From NCBI GenBank assembly GCA_964019415.1, contig OZ025868.1, positions 1,152,001 through 1,216,000 of the forward strand: 64,000 nucleotides of DNA. Direction: 5' to 3'. Shown here in pieces: positions 1-10,919 of this stretch. This DNA is from Ianthella basta (taxonomy: Eukaryota; Porifera; Demospongiae; Verongiida; Ianthellidae). A program made the translations under genes and the position numbers. Position 1 is the first letter of the stretch. Each line of letters begins with the position of its first letter. The notes beneath the pieces are model-generated. The model did not search any database. It had not been told where the DNA came from and was given only the letters and a program-made list of their open reading frames with translations.

Positions 1-231
1 GTAAATGTTTGAACACCATTTTCTTGAAATCAGACTAATTGTAATTCCGAACTTTCAGCATGTATATGTTGGCAACGGAACAAAGCGAAGCGCAGTATAA
101 GCTATGCTGCAGATTTCACTCACTTTCCCATGTTTTCAGTGTGTGACCCACCTTGACAGGTAGCGAATAATGTAGTTCAAGGAATGGATGTTGACTTTGA
201 TTGATCTGAATGTGTTTCTTCCTTTCTGCAG

Positions 232-517
232 TGTCACCCTGTGATACAACGTGCATAGTAATTATCGTTGTTGTACTCACAGTAGTCTTTCTTGCTGGTG
301 TTGCTGCTGGTTTTATTACTGCTTATTTGCTGTGGCGCCACTGGAAGAAGAGAAACAACAAGGGTAGTGCCAGAGATGGAGGAAAAGGCAATGAAGAAAG
401 GTGAGCTTGTAGGTTAAACAAAGTCATTGTTTCAGATACGTATATGAAAGATTTTGCTGATGATTAATTTTGTTTTGTTTCCACTACAGTCTCACTAAAG
501 CCAACACCATAATGTGA
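232..517 (+). CDS. 3' end of a single-pass membrane receptor-type gene (partial, last two exons)
   Basis: Two exons are visible. The first (232-400) follows a pyrimidine-rich acceptor ending in AG and enters in phase 1. It encodes a short extracellular stub, a long hydrophobic helix (from CIVIIVVVLTVVF to FITAYLLW) and a basic stop-transfer stretch (RHWKKRNN). It ends at a GTGAGC donor in phase 2. The second (490-517) follows an AG at 488-489, joins in frame, adds SLTKANTIM and stops with TGA at 515-517. The tail is only about 30 residues and lacks the tyrosine motifs of the genes further right. The phase-1 entry into the membrane exon matches the A-D receptor family, so this may be a diverged member, but its ectodomain lies outside the window. 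Gene identity is unknown. Confidence 0.6.
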
Positions 518-1236
518 ACTTCAGAGTAAAGTAGTGCACACAGCATTCATTAGCCTATAGTGATTAGGAATATAGTTATGCGCTTGAAGTTTTTGTATAT
601 CTGTAGTGCAGTGTAGATTGTAACATTAACTGTTTTCATCCTTACGGAAATTCAGTGAGGATGCAGTGGCTGCATGTATGAATGTATTCATTGGCAACTT
701 TACTATAGTTAGATATGTATAGTATGTGTTTGTGCATAGCTAAAGCTTGTATACATAATTATACACTGCCTTTTATTATGGTAAAGTACTAACAATACTA
801 CTAATACCTTTAATTCAGCACCTACTCTAGAAAAGTGAAGATGAACGGAGAGGCCTGGTCTAATTATAACTACATTAGAATTACAACTACATACATAATT
901 AATTACATAATTATAACTACAATCATGTACACACACGAAGACCCTCTATTGGGTGGTGTGAAACCGGAAGACACGTATACGTCTCAGAAGTCGTACGCGT
1001 CGTACACGGGTGTTCCAATCATATATATATATGATTTGGAACTTTAAGTTTAGTTGGAATGGGAATGTGCTAAGTTGTCACGAAGATATTTAGCAGTCGA
1101 ACAGAAGCTGGCAGTCTTCCTCGAGGCGAAGCACGCAATGGTTTTCGGCAGTGGAAACATGTGTAGCTGCTGTCCGCATCGCCACCAGAACTCTGTAAAC
1201 CGTTAACCGGTTAATTGGGATCTATCTCTTAGGATA
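518..1236. other. 3' flank of the left-edge gene, no gene recognised
   Basis: AT-rich sequence after the stop codon. Short open frames on both strands show no recognisable motif. No clear AATAAA was seen close to the stop. Nothing else can be supported here. Confidence 0.4.
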
Positions 1237-2145
1237 AGGTAAACTGGGGTAATTCCGGAAACACTTCACAGGAATCGTACGTAGCACCACAACTATTGTA
1301 CCAAACTTTCTGAAAGTCGCACCATATATGTACCAACCTGTTGTCTCAAGACGCACAGCGTTTCAAGGGAGCTGCTCGGTCGACGACGAAATGCCCTCCA
1401 TTTCCTCACTTACTCCGAAAATCCATACTTCCGATAATTCCGGAAATTCAACGTTTCGCGAGTGTTGGAGGCAGCAGGGGACTTTTGCAGAAGATTTGCA
1501 GGTGTCTCTGCAAAGCCACAGGACAGCCCTGTAACTGAGAGTGCCTCCCTAAGAGAAATTTCAGTAACAGCTAGGGAGCGCAGCAGCAGGAAGTCGTTGA
1601 CAATAGAACACTAACCCCGCAATTCCTCTGCTGGCACAAACCTAACACCCTGGAGTACCTAGCAGCAGTACCTGGTGTACTCTGCTTCTAAACATGTCGA
1701 TATGGCTGGTACTTTGCTCTTTCTTCACTTTATCGTCACATCGTATGATGTGGATGCTGAAAAGGCTGCCATATTTCTTCACTTCAAACTCCCTACCTCC
1801 ATCAATTTCGCATCTAGCTGCTGTTTGCTCCCTTGTACATGTTGCAAGGATGATAAGGTAGCTACAGTGTCGTTCTCGTTGAAATATTCTAACATTCCCG
1901 CCAACGCGGACGAAGTTTCTGACGAAGTCATTATCCGAGCGTAAATGATTCGCTATACAAAATGGTGGCGGAAACCGTCTTGTAGCGAATATTGTTCCCC
2001 TGAAAGCTTTGTAGTAGAAGGTGGGGTGGTAGTAAGTTAGAAAATCGAAGCAAAATCTGTGTTTATCCTGCAGTGCTTGGCCGACAAGCGCAGAAGTTTC
2101 ACGTTTCCGGAATTACCCTGTTTCCGGAAATACCCTGAATTACCT
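1237..2145. mobile_element. TIR element with TA flanks
   Basis: The left end begins AGGTAAACTGGGGTAATTCC. The reverse complement of the right end begins AGGTAATTCAGGG and continues into a GTAATTCCGGAAAC motif like the left one. Both ends abut TA (1235-1236 and 2146-2147), as expected for a Tc1/mariner/pogo-type target duplication. The ends resemble the element at 16679-17238. The interior has no recognisable coding sequence, so it is a non-autonomous copy. The right end looks partly duplicated. Confidence 0.55.
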
Positions 2146-2603
2146 TACTTGCCTAATGCGCTTACTTCGTGTGTGACAGGCCTTCCGTACAGCTAGCTGT
2201 ATCTCCTCGATGGAAGTTTTCCCAGACATCTCCTTCAGCGTATATCACTAAAAGGCAATGTGTTCCGTGTTGCAATTGTCCGCTTTCTTGTATGATTTTT
2301 TTTCGATGTAGGGTAATTACGCCATTTCCGGGACAGCTAACGATAAAACCAGCGAGAAAAGTCAAGAAAGAGTGTACTTCAGCAGTAAAAAACGCTCACA
2401 CTTACTGGAAAAGCATCTGTTCATCTAGAGGTGGCGAGAAAATGACCCTTTTCGTCGAGATCGCCTAGCGACACCATCCTCAGTCGCACCCGCCATTTTC
2501 CCTACTCCCGGACATTTTTTCCTAAAGTGGGAAAGCATTAGGAATTACGGTGCTTTCATTTAAACTTCGTTTAAGTGAATAAGATCGGTAATACAACCGT
2601 GGA

Positions 2604-2795
2604 TCAACATTCAGCGCACTTCCAAAAGGACTGGACAAGTTTGCTAGAGGCAGATAGCCCTACACAACAAAGATAATGCCATTTGCAACAACTGTCACAG
2701 CAAATCCAAGTGCCCTCTTTGTCAGTTTCACAGGTAATGCAAAATCCTTCATTCGCCTCTCCAGTATCAATCTGCAGATGTATATCTGCCTTCAC
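2604..2795 (-). pseudogene. PHD-type zinc-finger fragment
   Basis: A 63-residue reading frame carries a PHD-like cysteine pattern: CITC, then CDSC, then WHYLCCVGL, ending FWKCAEC. The histidine sits one position earlier than in the usual W-Y-H order, which may weaken metal binding. No start context, intron signals or downstream domain accompany it. PHD fingers are known in ORF1 proteins of some CR1-like LINEs, and a different PHD finger opens the LINE copy at 7031, so this is most likely a retroelement ORF1 remnant rather than a host chromatin gene. Confidence 0.5.
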
Positions 2796-3153
2796 TCTGC
2801 CCAGCTATCGTTTGTGAATTTAAATCAGCAACCAAAAGTATGAATATTTTACCGCTGTCCGGCAATTGGCAACTGCAGTAACTAATATGTATTAAATTTT
2901 ACTAACTTCTCTCAAGCACAGAAGTTAGTTTCTATTGTAGCGCATGCAGTTCGATCACCAATGAGTTCAGTGTATCATTCCGTAAGCAGAACCGGCCAAT
3001 CGTTCGAGTTTGGCGCGCAATCGAAGATGATGCAACTCTTAGCTCCTCCTAGTCTCGCGACCGCCATTTTGGTCACGCGCGACTCCGCCCTCCCAAAAGT
3101 CACGCGCGACTAAGCTCCTCCTACTTCCAGCCAATTCTTGACGCTCCGGAATA

Positions 3154-3737
3154 CCGTATTCGCTCTAAAAATTCGTCACCCCTAGTGCAGCGAAAATTTC
3201 GTCTTTTGAGGCAATTAGAGCTGGAATGGAGAAGACCGTCGAAGGTGACGAATATTTAGAGTTTTCGGACGAAACATTAGAGCGCAGGCGAAACATTAGA
3301 GAGCTTTTCAGTATGGGCGTTCCTTGCTGAAATGGCCGCTTTCACGTTGACCGTGCGAACAGCAGTGCGAGGCTACCGTCCAAACGAGAAGGATCTGGGG
3401 CGATTCGCGATCGCTGAACTCCATTGTCGCACCAAAAGGAAAATGAACGACATACACACCATCGAGAAGGCTTATAGACGAACGGAACAATACCAGAAGG
3501 ACAAAGACGACAGCGAGCGTTGTTGCTTTGCTCCTATATAGGCTTTGTTCCTTGGCCGTCGCAGCCATATTGCAGGCATTTCCGACGAATATTTAGAACA
3601 CTTCCTGCTCGTGACGAAAATTAGAGGCCAATGGCGGAAATTAGAGGGACAGGAAATTCGTCACCATTAGAGTACACCTGAGCATATTTTTTTCCCCTGA
3701 CGAAAATTAGAACGACGAATTTTTAGAGCGGATACGG
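3154..3737. mobile_element. MITE, TIR CCGTATNCGCTCTAAAAATT, TA target
   Basis: The left end (3154 on) and the reverse complement of the right end share CCGTAT(T/C)CGCTCTAAAAATT and further AAATTTCGTC-like blocks. TA flanks both ends (3152-3153, 3738-3739). Several internal copies of ACATTAGAG and GACGAATATTTAGA form subterminal repeats. About 584 bp, with no convincing coding content; the open frames inside are chance products. Confidence 0.65.
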
Positions 3738-4088
3738 TAGATAGGGGAGAAGGAATCGGTGTCCAGCCGCCAAACGAAGGGCGCTCGTCTCGTTTTGGCT
3801 GTGCATTCTTGAACCCTGCTAGTACAACTATCAATCAAGCGTGGCGTTGGCTGGAAGCGTTGCCTGTCTGTTTCTTGCGACGTACACTTTCAATTCAATT
3901 CAATCATTATTAGAGTGCACCGCACCAGATGGTGCTAGGACACAAAAGGTCCAATGTAGCACTAACATAAGAACACAAGTGTAAAGACTAGTTCAACAGA
4001 GGAAGAAAAGAACAGAGCTAGGGATGTGGACCAAAAAGCATGTTATTTAGTAAGCACTTACACACCGAAACAGGCACGCCACATAGAG

Positions 4089-4679
4089 CTATATAAGATG
4101 TTTTAGAATACTAGGATTAGTGCATGATAAAGACAGTATAATGGCAGTCTGTTCACTATGACTCTGCTCCTTAAATCTGTCACAACGGTTGACTTCTGTC
4201 ATCAAAGGCTGCCTGAGGTGGTCCCAGGCAGGGCACCGTATCAGCCAGTGGCAGACGTCTTCCACCTCTTGACACTGGCAGTCCTTGCATACTCTCTCCT
4301 CCCTGTCCACTCCTTGCCACCTTCCAACCTGTATCTGAAATGGTGCTGTTCCCCCTCTCAACTTCACCAACATTGACCTCTCTTTCTTCCTTTTCACCAC
4401 TGCACAGCTCGACTCACATTCACGGTTTACAATTTCTTTCATCATCCTCAGCTTTGGTCTCTCCTCCACTTCCTTTATCAGCATACTCGTCACCTTCCTC
4501 CATGCAGCACTAGACAACATAGCTCCAATCTCTGAATCAGTAAGGTCCGCAATTGCATCTCCTCCCACACTCTGCCACCCAAAGTCACCCACACACTTAG
4601 CCATGTTTCCTATCCAGACCCCTTTGCCACACTCCACTGCCTGTCTCGCTATCTTCTTCAGTATCCTCCCCTCATACAA
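4089..4679 (-). pseudogene. LINE C-terminal region with zinc-knuckle (copy 1)
   Basis: A 196-residue frame directly downstream of the reverse transcriptase stop. It ends with a zinc-knuckle-like pattern, CKDCQCQEVEDVCHWLIRC, typical of LINE C-termini (CxxC...H...C). The translation matches the frame at 7988-8578 residue for residue. The ATG here is probably an internal methionine of a once continuous ORF2, not a real start. Confidence 0.75.
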
Positions 4680-4709
4680 CCTACTAGACTAGTCAATACC
4701 TTCAACCAA

Positions 4710-6137
4710 TTAAAACTTCACACAGCGCATCTTTGCCTCCCACACAACTGATAGTGACTGGATTTCCAGCAATAAGGACGCCTTGGGGTGAAGTGTGCCC
4801 ACTCCAAAGAACATTCTGAGAGCACGCAGCTGGACTTGCTCAATAGATTCCAAGTGTCTACTGCAGCCCCATACCTCTGCTCCATACATCATGGTTGACT
4901 CCACTAAAGATTCCATTAGCTTCCTGAAAACAGCAACTGTAACCTCACCCATCTCTGCCCGACATCTCTGAAAACAAGCGCCCAGAGCTCTTCTCCCTGC
5001 CTCTGCTTTGTCCTCGACCATCTCTTTCAGCTCCAGAAACTCATCCACAACACATCCTAAGTACTTGTATGAAGAGACCATCGGAATTGTCTCTCCATCC
5101 AACTTATATGTCACATTGCATCTTTCTGCCTTCTTCTTGCAGATATGCATGATCCCAGACTTAGCCACATTAATCTTCACTCCCCATTCATTACACCATT
5201 CCACCAGTACGTCCAAACTCTTCTTCAAACCCAATGCATCTGAGGCCACCAAGCAAGTGTCATCTGCAAACAGGAGACCAGGAATTGTCTCACCGCCACA
5301 TTCCACTCCACACTTCTCCTCCTTCAACTTCTTCACAGCATCGTTGATGTATAACGAGAAGAGCAGTGGGGATAAGACACATCCCTGGCGTAGACCAGAG
5401 TTCACCTCAAACTCTCCACTGACCTGACCTTCCACTTTCACTCTGCACACACTTCCTTCATACAGAGCCTGTATAAACTGCAGACACCTGCCCTTCACAC
5501 CCACACTCTGCTGACAAGACCACAGCTTCTCCCGATTCACCTTGTCATAGGCCTTAGCAAAGTCAATGAATGCTACTAGCATACCATCAGGTTTCCTCAC
5601 CACCTCCGTTTGACCTAATAACACCAGAGACAGTAGTTGGTCCCTGCATCCCCTCCCTTTACGGAAACCGCCCTGTTCTTCTGCTATTAGACCTTTATCT
5701 TCAGCTATACAAGACAGTCTGTTTTCAAGTATCTTGCATAACACCTTGCTGACTAGGGAGGTCAAAGAAATGCCCCGGAAAGTGTTCACATCACACACTC
5801 CCCTTGTTTGCTTCTTAGGTACTGGAACAACAATACTCTCTCTCCACAAAGAAGGCACAATGCCATGCTCCCAACACACATCAAACAGAGCCACCCATAC
5901 GTCAAACACCCTCTCTGTTAGCAGCATGTCCATCTCTACACCGTCACTCCCCGGGGCTGCATTCTTCTTCACTTCATTTAGGGCCCACAATACTTCCTCT
6001 CTTGAGAATAGTTCACAAAGATGCTGACTACACTCTGACCCATTGTCCTCTGTGTTCATGCACCTGCGTGCAACTTGTCTCCTGCCCCTCTTCATCATTA
6101 CCACCCAGGACCTTCGCAAAATGACTCTGCCATACAC
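4710..6137 (-). pseudogene. LINE reverse transcriptase (copy 1)
   Basis: A 475-residue frame with the palm motifs of a LINE reverse transcriptase in order: motif A FIDFAKAYDKV, motif B GLRQGCVLSPLLFSLYIN, and the catalytic FADD in LLFADDTCLVA. A thumb-like region follows (AEVWGCSRHLESIEQVQLRA). No endonuclease domain is present upstream because the element is 5'-truncated. The frame stops with TAA just before the C-terminal part resumes at 4679. A second in-frame TAG lies between them, and the inverted copy at 7958-7987 has the same two stops. It is therefore unlikely to make full-length protein. Confidence 0.85.
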
Positions 6138-6213
6138 TCAATGCTACACTCAATGCTACACTTTTGCAGAGTGTCTGGGTATTGGTGCTGTCCCGGAAAT
6201 GGCGTAACTACCC

Positions 6214-6950
6214 TATCAAATGCAGTTATTAAAGCATGCAATTAAAGTTAGCAAGCCAGCTAGCTGCTAGCAAACTAGCATTGGGGGCATCGAACATGGA
6301 GCGGCTTTCCATGCACATCACACTGAAACAGCAGCTTGCAAGCCATTGTAGAGCTATGATGGTGTTCCTTTTTTCAGAGGCAAGGGCAAAGAATATCGTA
6401 ATAGCTACGTACTGTATGTTCGTTTCAATAATATCCATTGCCGAAAACCGTTGCGAGCCTCGCCTCGAGGAGGACTGACATCTTTCACTCGGCTGTCTTT
6501 GTGCCAACTTAGCACAATTAGCATTTCATTGTAATGATCGAGTGGTTGTGTTATACTAGCTAGCTATGCTGTACCTTATAAGCCTTTGTTCAAACGCGTG
6601 AATGAAGCTTGGCGACCTGTGCGTGATCTGCTTTCTCTTCTATATTGATTCTTCCAGCTGAATGGCTATAGGAATGCACACAAGAACAAATCGAAAGGAT
6701 TATACAGACCTGCCGTGCCAGCTCATTGGGCAGTCATGTCACGCCAAAATGCCGCGCAAGCCGTAATATGTTACTATAGCTAGTTAGCTATGTAGCTAAG
6801 ACTGTCATCTTAGAACCATTCTGTTGCATAAAGAAAATAAATCGTACAGCCCCAGATACAGCGAGAATACGAAGTTAAGATACTGTTCTGTTCTTTCGTC
6901 GCTCTCGTTTTTGCTGCAAAACTTCTGTTTCTTCACTGCCTACACTTGAA
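6214..6950. other. No gene recognised
   Basis: AT-rich stretch between the inverted terminus at 6187-6213 and the 5' part of LINE copy 2. Short open frames on both strands have no recognisable motif, and no TIR pair was seen. Confidence 0.3.
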
Positions 6951-7030
6951 AAGGGGATAAAACATATGCGGTCGCTACGTGTGGGGTGAAGGAAAAAGTG
7001 TGAAAAATGGCAACAGGCAAGCAAAAGTGA

Positions 7031-7957
7031 TTGAAGAGAGTAGCGCAGAGATTATCAGAGGAGAATGTGAGCGATACGACGGTGGCACTGAATTGCGGGA
7101 AGGAGCAGTCTGATGGGGAAGATGAAAAGGTGATGTGTTTTTGTGGTGACGATCGCGAGTGTGGAGAGATGGCGTGCTGTGAGCTCTGTTCAGGCTGGTC
7201 TCACTTTCACTGCATGAGATTCCAGAAGGACGTGGGCTTGCTGGACAAGAAAGATTTTGTGTGCTGTTTCTGCCTGGCCTCTGTACGTAGCTCCTTCACT
7301 TCTTTCTTCAGAGATTTGACCTCTCGCAAAAGCAATAAGGTCCTGGAGGCCAAGTGTGGAGTGGAATGTGGCGGTGAGACCATTCCTGGTCTCCTGTTTG
7401 CAGATGACACTTGCTTGGTGGCCTCAGATGCATTGGGTTTGAAGAAGAGTTTGGACATACTGGTGGAATGGTGTAATGAATGGGGAGTGAAGATTAATGT
7501 GGCTAAGTCTGGGATCATGCATATCTGCAAGAAGAAGGCAGAAAGATGCAATGTGACATATAAGTTGGATGGAGAGACAATTCCGATGGTCTCTTCATAC
7601 AAGTACTTAGGATGTGTTGTGGATGAGTTTCTGGAGCTGAAAGAGATGGTCGAGGACAAAGCAGAGGCAGGGAGAAGAGCTCTGGGCGCTTGTTTTCAGA
7701 GATGTCGGGCAGAGATGGGTGAGGTTACAGTTGCTGTTTTCAGGAAGCTAATGGAATCTTTAGTGGAGTCAACCATGATGTATGGAGCAGAGGTATGGGG
7801 CTGCAGTAGACACTTGGAATCTATTGAGCAAGTCCAGCTGCGTGCTCTCAGAATGTTCTTTGGAGTGGGCACACTTCACCCCAAGGCGTCCTTATTGCTG
7901 GAAATCCAGTCACTATCAGTTGTGTGGGAGGCAAAGATGCGCTGTGTGAAGTTTTAA
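7031..7957 (+). pseudogene. PHD finger fused to the C-terminal half of LINE reverse transcriptase
   Basis: A continuous 308-residue frame. Residues ~35-85 hold a PHD-like finger (CFC, CGEMACCELC, WSHFHC, CCFC). From residue ~108 it switches to KCGVECGGETIPGLLFADD, the region around RT motif C, and runs to the same terminal stop as copy 1. Motifs A and B are missing, so it cannot be an active polymerase. The open fusion frame may simply reflect youth. It starts at an internal codon rather than a well supported ATG. Confidence 0.7.
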
Positions 7958-7987
7958 TTGGTTGAAGGTATTGACTAGTCTAGTAGG

Positions 7988-8578
7988 TTGTATGAGGGGA
8001 GGATACTGAAGAAGATAGCGAGACAGGCAGTGGAGTGTGGCAAAGGGGTCTGGATAGGAAACATGGCTAAGTGTGTGGGTGACTTTGGGTGGCAGAGTGT
8101 GGGAGGAGATGCAATTGCGGACCTTACTGATTCAGAGATTGGAGCTATGTTGTCTAGTGCTGCATGGAGGAAGGTGACGAGTATGCTGATAAAGGAAGTG
8201 GAGGAGAGACCAAAGCTGAGGATGATGAAAGAAATTGTAAACCGTGAATGTGAGTCGAGCTGTGCAGTGGTGAAAAGGAAGAAAGAGAGGTCAATGTTGG
8301 TGAAGTTGAGAGGGGGAACAGCACCATTTCAGATACAGGTTGGAAGGTGGCAAGGAGTGGACAGGGAGGAGAGAGTATGCAAGGACTGCCAGTGTCAAGA
8401 GGTGGAAGACGTCTGCCACTGGCTGATACGGTGCCCTGCCTGGGACCACCTCAGGCAGCCTTTGATGACAGAAGTCAACCGTTGTGACAGATTTAAGGAG
8501 CAGAGTCATAGTGAACAGACTGCCATTATACTGTCTTTATCATGCACTAATCCTAGTATTCTAAAACATCTTATATAG
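7988..8578 (+). pseudogene. LINE C-terminal region with zinc-knuckle (copy 2)
   Basis: Same 196-residue translation as 4089-4679 on the other strand, ending in the CKDCQCQEVEDVCHW...C zinc-knuckle. It is separated from the preceding RT frame by the same TAA and TAG codons found in copy 1. Confidence 0.75.
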
Positions 8579-8805
8579 CTCTATGTGGCGTGCCTGTTTC
8601 GGTGTGTAAGTGCTTACTAAATAACATGCTTTTTGGTCCACATCCCTAGCTCTGTTCTTTTCTTCCTCTGTTGAACTAGTCTTTACACTTGTGTTCTTAT
8701 GTTAGTGCTACATTGGACCTTTTGTGTCCTAGCACCATTTGGTGCGGTGCACTCTAATAATGATTGAATTGAATTGAATTGAATATCGAGCAAATGTGCA
8801 AGACC

Positions 8806-9360
8806 ACGGAGATCTGATGCCGGGACGTCATAAACAGTCCTAGGGCAAACAAATGCCTGTATGAATCCTGGCCTACCATATAGGATGACTAAATGTATAG
8901 AAGAGACTAAAAATAAAACCAGCCCTAACCCTGAAATCCAAGCATGCTAAGCACATTGGCCAAGCGAGCTAACCCCAGTGGCCGAGTGAGCTAACCCCAG
9001 TGGGTGCAAGCCAGATGAGCAGATTCCAAGCGAGCCACCAGTGAGGACAGCGAACGGTTACGTCAATGATACCACCAAACTCAACTGCTCCCGTCCTACT
9101 CTATTGCGACAACGTAGCTAAACAAGCCAGGAAAGGCAGCAAGCAGTCGACCAAGCGAACCACCAGAACGAACTGCCAAAACCAGCTGGCCACTGTGAGC
9201 ACAGTATTTTATACTAGTTACTTAGGGTAAGTAACGGAATTTATATGGTTTACTGCAGTAATTCAATGTATAAATATAGTGTAGGCTCCCCTTAGAAGGA
9301 ACTAGGACTGCTGTTTATGACGTCACGGCCGCTCTGACGCCACAGCATCAGATCTCCGAG
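8806..9360. mobile_element. Degenerate TIR element
   Basis: GGAGATCTGATGC at 8808 and GACGTCATAAACAG with AGTCCTAG at 8824-8842 recur inverted at 9301-9357, with extra bases in the right arm. About 550 bp, internally non-coding (short repeats of the type AGCTAACCCCAGTGG). Immediately to its left is a fragment (ATCGAGCAAATGTGC) also found inside the element at 15392-15807, so the left end seems truncated. No clean target duplication was seen. Confidence 0.5.
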
Positions 9361-9486
9361 ATCTAGCCTCGGCCGTGCGAGACTAGGCTACGCAAGGCTA
9401 GGCTGAGTCTAGTCTATCGAGCTAGACCTCTTTTGCATTTTTGCATAACCAGAAGTAACGGGCAGGGAAAGGCGCCTTTCCCTGCC

Positions 9487-9765
9487 CCGGTCTGGTCATA
9501 GATAGATCCTCTATTTATGGTCTGGTACAGTCAATTTCAGAATGGTTAGTCAAAATGACAAATGGTATCTAGAGTAACGTGGGGTATTTCCAGTCACGTA
9601 AGATAAGGCGAGTCCTCTTCGAGCAAGACAGGACTTTGACATTCTACTAGCCTGCCTTCAAGTTGGAGTAGCATGTCCAAACAATATTCATAACCGTAAG
9701 TTATTGCATAACCCCAATAAACGGAAGTGCGATGTGAAAAAATGGCCGCCTGCTTGACTCAGCCT
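9487..9765 (-). repeat. Inverted copy of receptor gene A upstream region
   Basis: Matches, in reverse complement and with few mismatches, the sequence at 16626-16678 plus 17239-17460 immediately upstream of gene A exon 1. The copy lacks the 560-bp insertion present at 16679-17238, so it shows the unoccupied state. It lies inside transposon G, which suggests capture of promoter-proximal DNA. Confidence 0.7.
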
Positions 9766-10592
9766 AGTCTACAAGGCCGCCGGAACCAGTCCGGTTGGTC
9801 AGGCTTTGGCCGGACCACTTTTCAGGGGAACTCAACCTTTTTTAAAATAACTTGCAAATGTTAAAGGAGACTCACCTTACCCAAATTTTAATATTATTAA
9901 TGAATAACAATCCGGGAAAACAGGCGCTATACTCAAGAACTAGCTATAGTTTTATGTAATTTTGAATTCACAATCGAATTCCTCTACCAAATTGATGGAG
10001 TCCATGTTTTTATTGCGCAATCGGAGCACACGTTGGAATAACAAAATGGCCTCTTCACAAGCAGGGAATGCCAGTGGACTCAGCTGTTTGCCGCCTAAAT
10101 TACCTAATGACTCTGCATGTCCACAAGGAATTTACAGAAAGGCTTGATCTGATAAAGGAAGCCAATGATTTTGTACAGAACAATGAACACAGATATAGTC
10201 TTTTTGGTAGGTTTCTTAATTTCACATAATTGCACCTTGTACTTCCTTCTTCATATTTTAATTTCTGAATTTCTTCTGGGTTGCATTTCTATTCCACAAT
10301 TTAGTGCTTTTGACATGTTTTGCAGATTTGAGTTACTGTTATAATATTAGGTTAACTTCTTTTCAATGAATCATTGTATGGAATTGATGCATCACCATGT
10401 GATGTGTTGTGACTATTTACACATCTGTCAGATGTAGATGCATTAAAGATGTTATTGGAGTCAGCCCAAATTTACGCGTATTGGGCCTGACTACTGAGAT
10501 TTTCCTTCCTCCGGCTATGGTCTATCGAGCTAGACCTCCTACGCGTTTTCACGTAACCGGAAGTAACGGGCAGGGCAGAGAGAGAGAAGAGA

Positions 10593-10919
10593 CGGGCATA
10601 CGAGCAAAGGATCATCGAAGTGGAGCACGGGTCCTTTACCCCACTGCTCCTCTCTGCTACAGGTGGCATGGGCCCAGCCGCAACCATCACCTACAAGAGA
10701 GTGGCATCCCTCCTGGCAGAAAAGAGGGGGAAGCCCTACTCCAGGACCTTGGGATGGCTGTGATGCAGGCTGAACTTCTTGCTGATTCGTTCAGCGATCC
10801 AATGTGTTCGCGGTGCGCGTTCCGCCAGGCACCGACCAAGCAGGCCAACAATGGAATCTGACATCGAACTTGCAGCTGGGGAGGGCCGAGTCCCCAGCCA
10901 TGCACGATCAGTTAACTAA
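10593..10919 (+). pseudogene. Retroelement polyprotein C-terminal fragment
   Basis: In the frame starting at 10593 the translation includes EVEHGSFTPLLLSATGGMGP, YKRVASLLAEKRG, one internal TGA, then RSAIQCVRGARSAR and a stop at 10917-10919. The same motif series (VEHGSFTPLVFAATGGMG, YKRLASLISE) occurs in the minus-strand fragment at 57536-58036. From memory it is the C-terminal part of a non-LTR-type retroelement protein common in sponge and cnidarian genomes. Here it is a broken, 5'-truncated cargo inside transposon G. Confidence 0.6.

Larger units (their letters stand above)
3890..6170 (-). mobile_element. Non-LTR retrotransposon (LINE) copy 1, 5'-truncated
   Basis: Minus-strand LINE carrying reverse transcriptase and a C-terminal zinc-knuckle region. 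It ends in a short TTGAA-repeat tail at 3890-3905. The 3' 1.4 kb (3890-5315) is almost identical to 7352-8783 in opposite orientation, and a third partial copy lies at 56302-56925. The 5' end stops near 6170, close to an inverted terminal repeat. Clade assignment (CR1/L2-like) is inference from the zinc-knuckle C-terminus and the PHD finger in copy 2. Confidence 0.85.
2311..6213. mobile_element. Inverted 27-bp termini enclosing a 3.9-kb nested region
   Basis: GGGTAATTACGCCATTTCCG at 2311 recurs inverted at 6187-6213, with one mismatch over about 27 bp. Both outer edges abut TA. The interval contains a PHD-finger fragment, another TIR element (3154-3737) and a LINE copy, so most of its length would be later insertions. 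The alternative is two unrelated solo ends of the same family that happen to face each other. Confidence 0.4.
6950..8783 (+). mobile_element. LINE copy 2, internally deleted, plus orientation
   Basis: From 7352 to its TTGAA-repeat tail near 8783 this is the near-identical inverted partner of copy 1. Upstream of 7352 it carries a PHD-finger segment absent from copy 1, fused directly into the middle of the reverse transcriptase. The join (ORF1-like segment to RT motif C region) shows a large internal deletion or a template switch. The tail repeat number differs from copy 1, which favours independent retrotransposition over a simple inverted duplication. The 5' limit is approximate. Confidence 0.8.

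Noticed and set aside
3308..3568. Open frames inside the MITE at 3154-3737
   Set aside because: They lie on both strands between TIRs, with no recognisable motif and no splice or start context.
9962..10147. Possible small gene in transposon G
   Set aside because: 61 codons with no motif, inside a non-autonomous transposon; no supporting evidence.
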